Shown one piece after another: positions 23,601 through 26,555 of a stretch of 26,555 nt of DNA. Every line of letters begins with the position of its first letter. Position 1 is the stretch's first letter. The stretch is from Solidesulfovibrio magneticus (GTDB taxonomy: Bacteria > Desulfobacterota > Desulfovibrionia > Desulfovibrionales > Desulfovibrionaceae), in NCBI GenBank assembly GCA_002482565.1, contig DLGG01000065.1, positions 1 to 26,555 of the forward strand. The letters run 5' to 3'. Position numbers and translations under genes: made by a program. The notes below the pieces were generated by a model. The model was not told the origin of the DNA. It saw only the letters and a program-made list of their open reading frames with translations, and made no database searches.

Positions 23601-25452
23601 CGAACGCGACGTGGACGAGATCGCCGGCTACATGCGGGCGCTGTTCAAAAACCCGGCCATCCGGGCGACCTTTGCCGCCAACGCCAGGGAACGGGTGCTG
23701 CGGGAATTCGACCTGGACAAGCTCAACGACGCCCTGGCCGACCTTCTGCTTGGGCGCGGCCCGAAAAGCGCCCCCCCCGCCCCAGCCGGCCGGGAACCCA
23801 ATGCCGCCGCACCGGAACAACCCGGCAAAACTCCGTATTTCTGCCCTATTTGCCGCAGCCGGCTGGAACGTTTCCGGCCCTTCGGCACACCGCCGCGCCC
23901 CGGCGCCCTGTGCCCCAACTGCACCTCCCTGGAACGGCATCGGGCCTTGTGGCTGTTCCTGGAACGCCGCACCAACCTCCTGGCCTTGTCCGGCCTGCGG
24001 CTGCTCCATTTCGCGCCGGAGGCCTGCCTGGAGCCCCGGTTCCGGCAACTGCTCGGCAAAGGCTACGTGACGGCGGATCTGCTGGACCCGCGCGCCGGCC
24101 TGCGGGCGGACATCACCAATCTGCCGTTTCCCGACGCCAGCTTCGATCTCGTGTATTGCTCCCATGTGCTGGAACATGTGCCCGACGACGGCGCGGCCAT
24201 GCGGGAACTGCTCCGGGTGCTCGTCCCCGACGGCCTGGCCGTCGTCATGGTGCCCCTTGCCGGCGCGGTCACCCAGGAGGACCTCTCCGTCACCGATCCC
24301 GACGAACGCGCCCGACGTTACGGCCAGGCCGACCATGTGCGCTACTACGGCCTGGACATCACGGACCGCCTGGCCCATGCCGGATTCGCCGTGACCCTTG
24401 TCGAAACAGCCAAGGTCTTCCCGCCCCAGGACATCGAGACCATGCGCCTTGGCAGCGAACGGATCTTTCTGTGCCGCAAGCCGGCCGCCGGCCAGACGGA
24501 CGGCGGCAAAACGCCCTCAAAGTCCGTCAAACCGGCCGACGCCGACCAGGCCCTGCGGGCCACGGCCCGGCATTGGTCCACGGCCGTCACCCGGCCCCGG
24601 ACCCGCTGGTGGATGCATCCGGGCGTGCTGCGTCATATCAACGCCCTGGTCTGCGGCAGCCCGCTGGAGGGCCCCTGGGCCGGTCTGGCCCGGCGCATGT
24701 CCGAATCGACCGGCGGAAGACCCTTTGGCCGCGCCCTGTCCGTGGGCTGCGGCAGCGCGTCCAAGGAGCTTAACCTGCTGGAAAAGGGCATTGTCGAGCA
24801 TTTCGATTTGTTCGAGATCAGTTCCCGGCGCGTCGCCCAGGGCCAAGCCCTGGCCGAGCGCCTCGGCCTGGCCGGCCGGGCCGATTTCCACGAACAGGAT
24901 GCCCTGGCCCGGGATCTCGACGACGGCTACGACCTCGTCTACTGGAACAACGCCCTGCACCACATGTTCGACGTGGACCGCGCCCTGGCCTGGAGCCGGG
25001 AGCGGCTGCGTCCCGGCGGCCATCTGGTGATGGATGATTTTGTCGGGGCCACGCGGTTTCAGTGGCCCGACGAACAGCTTGCCATCGCCGGCCAGGTCCG
25101 CCGACGCCTGCCCGAGCGGCTGCTGCGCGATCCGGAGCATCCCGAAAGGCTGTGCCCGGTCGATCTGACGCGGCCGAGCCTGGCAAGCATGCTGGCCCAG
25201 GACCCGTCGGAAGCCGCCGACAGCGACAACATCCTGCCCGCCCTGGGCCGGGTTTTCCCGGACGCCCAAATCCTGCTGACCGGCGGCGTGGTCTACAACC
25301 TCGCCCTCAAGGACATCATCGCCAACTTCGATCCGGTCCAGGACGCGCCCCTGCTGCAGGAGCTGCTGGACTTCGACGCGCAACTGGCGGCCAGGGGGCA
25401 AACGCACTACGCCTGCGCCTTTGCCGTCAAACCGGCCGACGCCGCGCCGTGA
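20653..25452 (+). CDS. 1,599-residue fusion: three methyltransferase domains and a GT4 glycosyltransferase
   Basis: A giant predicted cytosolic glycan enzyme. Order of parts: an N-terminal domain I do not recognise (about 1-310), with a GT-B-like stretch FATSNNPGSHFAYAAYCG; a helical, TPR-like part (about 335-420); SAM methyltransferase 1 (motif LLDVGCG near 456, EVLEHCPDPLPVLREIRRVL; to about 640); a linker (646-661); a GT4 glycosyltransferase (about 661-1035; VITDQFPVLSQTFI start, EGVPVSLIEAQALGLPVISS near 946); a Pro/Ala linker (1036-1061); a CPIC...CPNC zinc-ribbon-like element (1064-1090) with methyltransferase 2 (to about 1275); a linker; and methyltransferase 3 (SVGCG 1363-1367, to the end). 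AGGGA lies 6 bases before the ATG. Base composition and frame are even throughout, so this looks like one gene and not an assembly error. Confidence 0.88.
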   Translation: MPFTETIRQATDSPALRQQIQHLVDRLPPIEYHDRANGEIDFYGASNCIADQLGLPAVLHGRATWVHFWTWSEVKLPEELVDLPLKNVNNLVGSKTHETFLKQHGFPNATAVGVPFLYPRIADVPRIPDSLLVFPMHTTCCTSLTIHDETHRYVDYIQQLREQFSLVVASIGYEDVRRGNWIPAFEKAGIPWIAGAWSFDKHALARVQLLMRQFEFATSNNPGSHFAYAAYCGCKMSFSGPECETLEAELETHPHYKRYPDLAKSMKQRGQIEEFRTKCPFFCLEPREAGLHEAWARRELGEEHKKQPEEIAALFGWRLRKLPSGRWTPADPLDALSNETLFAKAMAKSLVGRHEDACKLIDALSRRQARLRDMDVVRARFFLHVNDLPKARQALEEELRHFPDNAQAAKMRNELVSDPFLAPPLSPEFADLHLVRKGILQRLEQAIPLFSGVLLDVGCGQMPYRDHILGRNPAIARYIGLDFASGKYAERRRPDLTWDGRAIPLPDASVDSAMATEVLEHCPDPLPVLREIRRVLRPGGVLFFTTPFLWPIHDAPHDHYRYTPYALQRLLEEAGFEDARVEALGGWNASLAQMLGLWLRRAPMADQDRARLTKELFPFYTELVRTDVVPTDFSRNPMITGLAGTARAAAPRAAQTPPAAGPRVIVITDQFPVLSQTFILEQITGLIDRGLAVEHWSLQRLDEPVVHDKARRYGLLEATRYVVLPPEALRADPARWTQAFLRTNQLAPLDDVAAVQIHFGPNFDKFAPLFAACPNLFTVVSFHGYDGSATLRIKGADVYAALFARADRITTPSAFMKDALIRHGCPPDRLVVHHYGKDVAAFAPTPRPGDRRPTRLLTVARFVEKKGLEYALAAFAKARAGLDVEYRIVGYGPLAPALEALARELGAADKVRFLGQLTNDAVRQEMAQADVFALTSVTASNGDQEGVPVSLIEAQALGLPVISSRHAGIPELVVHGETGFLAAERDVDEIAGYMRALFKNPAIRATFAANARERVLREFDLDKLNDALADLLLGRGPKSAPPAPAGREPNAAAPEQPGKTPYFCPICRSRLERFRPFGTPPRPGALCPNCTSLERHRALWLFLERRTNLLALSGLRLLHFAPEACLEPRFRQLLGKGYVTADLLDPRAGLRADITNLPFPDASFDLVYCSHVLEHVPDDGAAMRELLRVLVPDGLAVVMVPLAGAVTQEDLSVTDPDERARRYGQADHVRYYGLDITDRLAHAGFAVTLVETAKVFPPQDIETMRLGSERIFLCRKPAAGQTDGGKTPSKSVKPADADQALRATARHWSTAVTRPRTRWWMHPGVLRHINALVCGSPLEGPWAGLARRMSESTGGRPFGRALSVGCGSASKELNLLEKGIVEHFDLFEISSRRVAQGQALAERLGLAGRADFHEQDALARDLDDGYDLVYWNNALHHMFDVDRALAWSRERLRPGGHLVMDDFVGATRFQWPDEQLAIAGQVRRRLPERLLRDPEHPERLCPVDLTRPSLASMLAQDPSEAADSDNILPALGRVFPDAQILLTGGVVYNLALKDIIANFDPVQDAPLLQELLDFDAQLAARGQTHYACAFAVKPADAAP
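24524..24544 (+). repeat. Direct repeat copy 1 (21 bp), linker before methyltransferase 3
   Basis: Begins CCGTCAAACCGG and ends GACGCCG. It encodes the VKPADA segment in the linker between methyltransferase domains 2 and 3. An identical 21-bp copy lies exactly 900 bp downstream in the same reading frame. Confidence 0.9.
25424..25444 (+). repeat. Direct repeat copy 2 (21 bp), C-terminus of the fusion protein
   Basis: Identical to the copy at 24524-24544 and in the same frame, encoding VKPADA in the last residues before the stop codon. The flanking bases on both sides differ between copies, so the exact match is limited to 21 bp. Confidence 0.9.
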
Positions 25453-25470
25453 CCATGGAGCGCCCCGACC

Positions 25471-26555
25471 ATGAGCCGTGATCCCCAGACCTTCAAGGTG
25501 GCCTTCGCCGTTACCGAGGCCGGCCCCGAGGTGGCGGTGGGCGACTATTTCACCGCCCTGGAACTGGGGAGCGCCCTACGCAAGCTGCTGCGCTGGGACG
25601 TGGTCTGGCTCCCCGAACCCCAATGGTACGACCTGGGCGACGCCAACGCCGTCATCGCCATGACGGACCACTACGACCCGTCCCGGTTGGGGACCAAGGC
25701 GGCCGGGCTGATCAAAATCTGCTGGATGCGCAACTGGTTCGACCGCTGGGCCGGCCGACCGCACTTCGGCATGTGGGACATTCGCCTGTGCTCGTCCCAA
25801 CGGGCGGCCGACTTCATCCTGGAAAACCACGGATTCGCCTGCCCGGTGCTGCGCATCGCCGCCAATCCCGCCCGGTTTCGCCCCAGACCCGAGGAAAAGC
25901 TCTACGACTACGTCTTCACCGGCAGCTACTGGAAAGCCCCCCGGGACATCGAACACCTCGACCCGGCCGCCATCGGCCTGCGCTTTGCCCTGTACGGCAA
26001 GAACTGGGAAAACCATCCCCGGTTCAAGGCCTACTACAAGGGCTTCGCCCCCTACCATGCCATGGCCCGCGTCTACAACCAGTCCCGCATGTTGGTGGAC
26101 GACGCCAACAGCGTCACCAAGGCCTGGGCTTCGGTCAACAGCCGGGTCTTCGACGCCCTGGCCTCGGGAACCCTGGTCGTCACCAACGGCGCCGCCGGCT
26201 CGGCCGAGGTGTTCGACAACCTGCTGCCCGTCTACGACTCCCCGGACACCCTGCGCGACATCCTGCGGCGCTATCTCGACGACGAAGACTTGTACCGCCA
26301 AACCCTGGAGCCGCTGCGGGAACGCGTCCTGGCCCGGCACACCTATGAAATACGGGCCCGGGAACTGGCCCAGATCCTTTACGGCCATCTCCGGACCGCC
26401 GCCGCAAGGCCCCGGGAGACCCCGGCGCGGCCCGCAGCCCGCGTCGCCGCCAAGACCGCCGTGATCTTCGCGGCCGTCGGCAAGTCCGAGCGCGCCGCCG
26501 CCTGTCTGGCCGCGACCCTGGAGCGCACCCCGGCCGACTGCCGGGTCCTTGTCGT
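25471..26555 (+). CDS. CgeB-like glycosyltransferase with start of a second domain (3' end outside window)
   Basis: At least 361 residues are visible before the right edge. The first part (about 1-310) is a GT-B protein of the kind annotated CgeB or Glyco_trans_1_2: SRMLVDDANSVTKAWASVNS followed by RVFDALASGTLVVTNGAAGS and a late KNW-type block (RFALYGKNWENH). After an Ala/Pro/Arg linker (about 311-330) a new domain begins, TAVIFAAVGKSERAAACLAA, which looks like the first strand and helix of a family 2 glycosyltransferase; this is tentative because the window ends. The ATG at 25471 has GGAG 10 bases upstream, and it follows the fusion gene after 18 bases, so it is probably in the same operon. 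Confidence 0.8.
   Translation, partial: MSRDPQTFKVAFAVTEAGPEVAVGDYFTALELGSALRKLLRWDVVWLPEPQWYDLGDANAVIAMTDHYDPSRLGTKAAGLIKICWMRNWFDRWAGRPHFGMWDIRLCSSQRAADFILENHGFACPVLRIAANPARFRPRPEEKLYDYVFTGSYWKAPRDIEHLDPAAIGLRFALYGKNWENHPRFKAYYKGFAPYHAMARVYNQSRMLVDDANSVTKAWASVNSRVFDALASGTLVVTNGAAGSAEVFDNLLPVYDSPDTLRDILRRYLDDEDLYRQTLEPLRERVLARHTYEIRARELAQILYGHLRTAAARPRETPARPAARVAAKTAVIFAAVGKSERAAACLAATLERTPADCRVLV

Noticed and set aside
21592..24378. A 928-codon open frame on the minus strand inside the fusion gene
   Set aside because: Its translation is rich in Gly/Gln/His/Arg without any recognisable domain, and the opposite strand carries clear methyltransferase and GT4 motifs. Long antisense frames are common in GC-rich DNA.

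Overview
The window is GC-rich DNA (roughly two thirds G+C) with tightly packed bacterial genes, strong AAGGAG/GGAGG-type ribosome binding sites and many 4-base ATGA stop/start overlaps. Gene content and base composition suggest a motile Gram-negative bacterium, possibly a sulfate reducer of the Desulfovibrionaceae. That placement is an inference; no marker gene is present. I saw no rRNA, tRNA, CRISPR array, insertion sequence or integrase.

Layout. (1) 1-3177: two genes unrelated to the rest, a methyl-accepting chemotaxis receptor cut by the left edge (minus strand) and a divergent MFS organic-anion transporter (plus strand). (2) 3214-17853: a long minus-strand run of glycan genes. In transcription order from 17853 these are a divergent GAPDH-like dehydrogenase, a HAD phosphatase, a sialic-acid-type cytidylyltransferase, an HpcH/HpaI aldolase, a D-2-hydroxyacid dehydrogenase, a GT-B/CDP-glycerol-transferase-like protein, a Pse-associated methylase, PseG, PseI, HisH-like, HisF-like, the PseA-type amidotransferase, a radical SAM/SPASM protein, a PseH-like GNAT, and two glycosyltransferases. 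(3) 17854-18379: a 526-bp divergent control region. (4) 18380-26555: a plus-strand run of PseB, PseC, a 1,599-residue glycosyltransferase/methyltransferase fusion, and a CgeB-like glycosyltransferase that runs off the right edge.

How the genes work together. The two divergent runs carry the pseudaminic acid (Pse) route from UDP-GlcNAc: PseB (dehydratase/epimerase), PseC (aminotransferase), PseH-like GNAT (N-acetylation), PseG (UDP removal), PseI (condensation with PEP), and one cytidylyltransferase that may be PseF. The PseA/HisH/HisF trio matches the module that converts an N-acetyl into an acetamidino group in Campylobacter flagellar Pse and in Pseudomonas B-band O antigen. The HisF copy has lost one catalytic Asp of the histidine enzyme, which fits this special role. 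The glycosyltransferases and the fusion protein presumably build or attach the glycan, to flagellin or to a surface polysaccharide.

The most unusual parts are a compact five-gene module (GAPDH-like, HAD, cytidylyltransferase, aldolase, hydroxyacid dehydrogenase; 13690-17853) that looks like a dedicated route to an unusual activated acid; the 1,599-residue fusion with three methyltransferase domains; and a 21-bp exact repeat spaced exactly 900 bp that brackets its last methyltransferase domain in frame.
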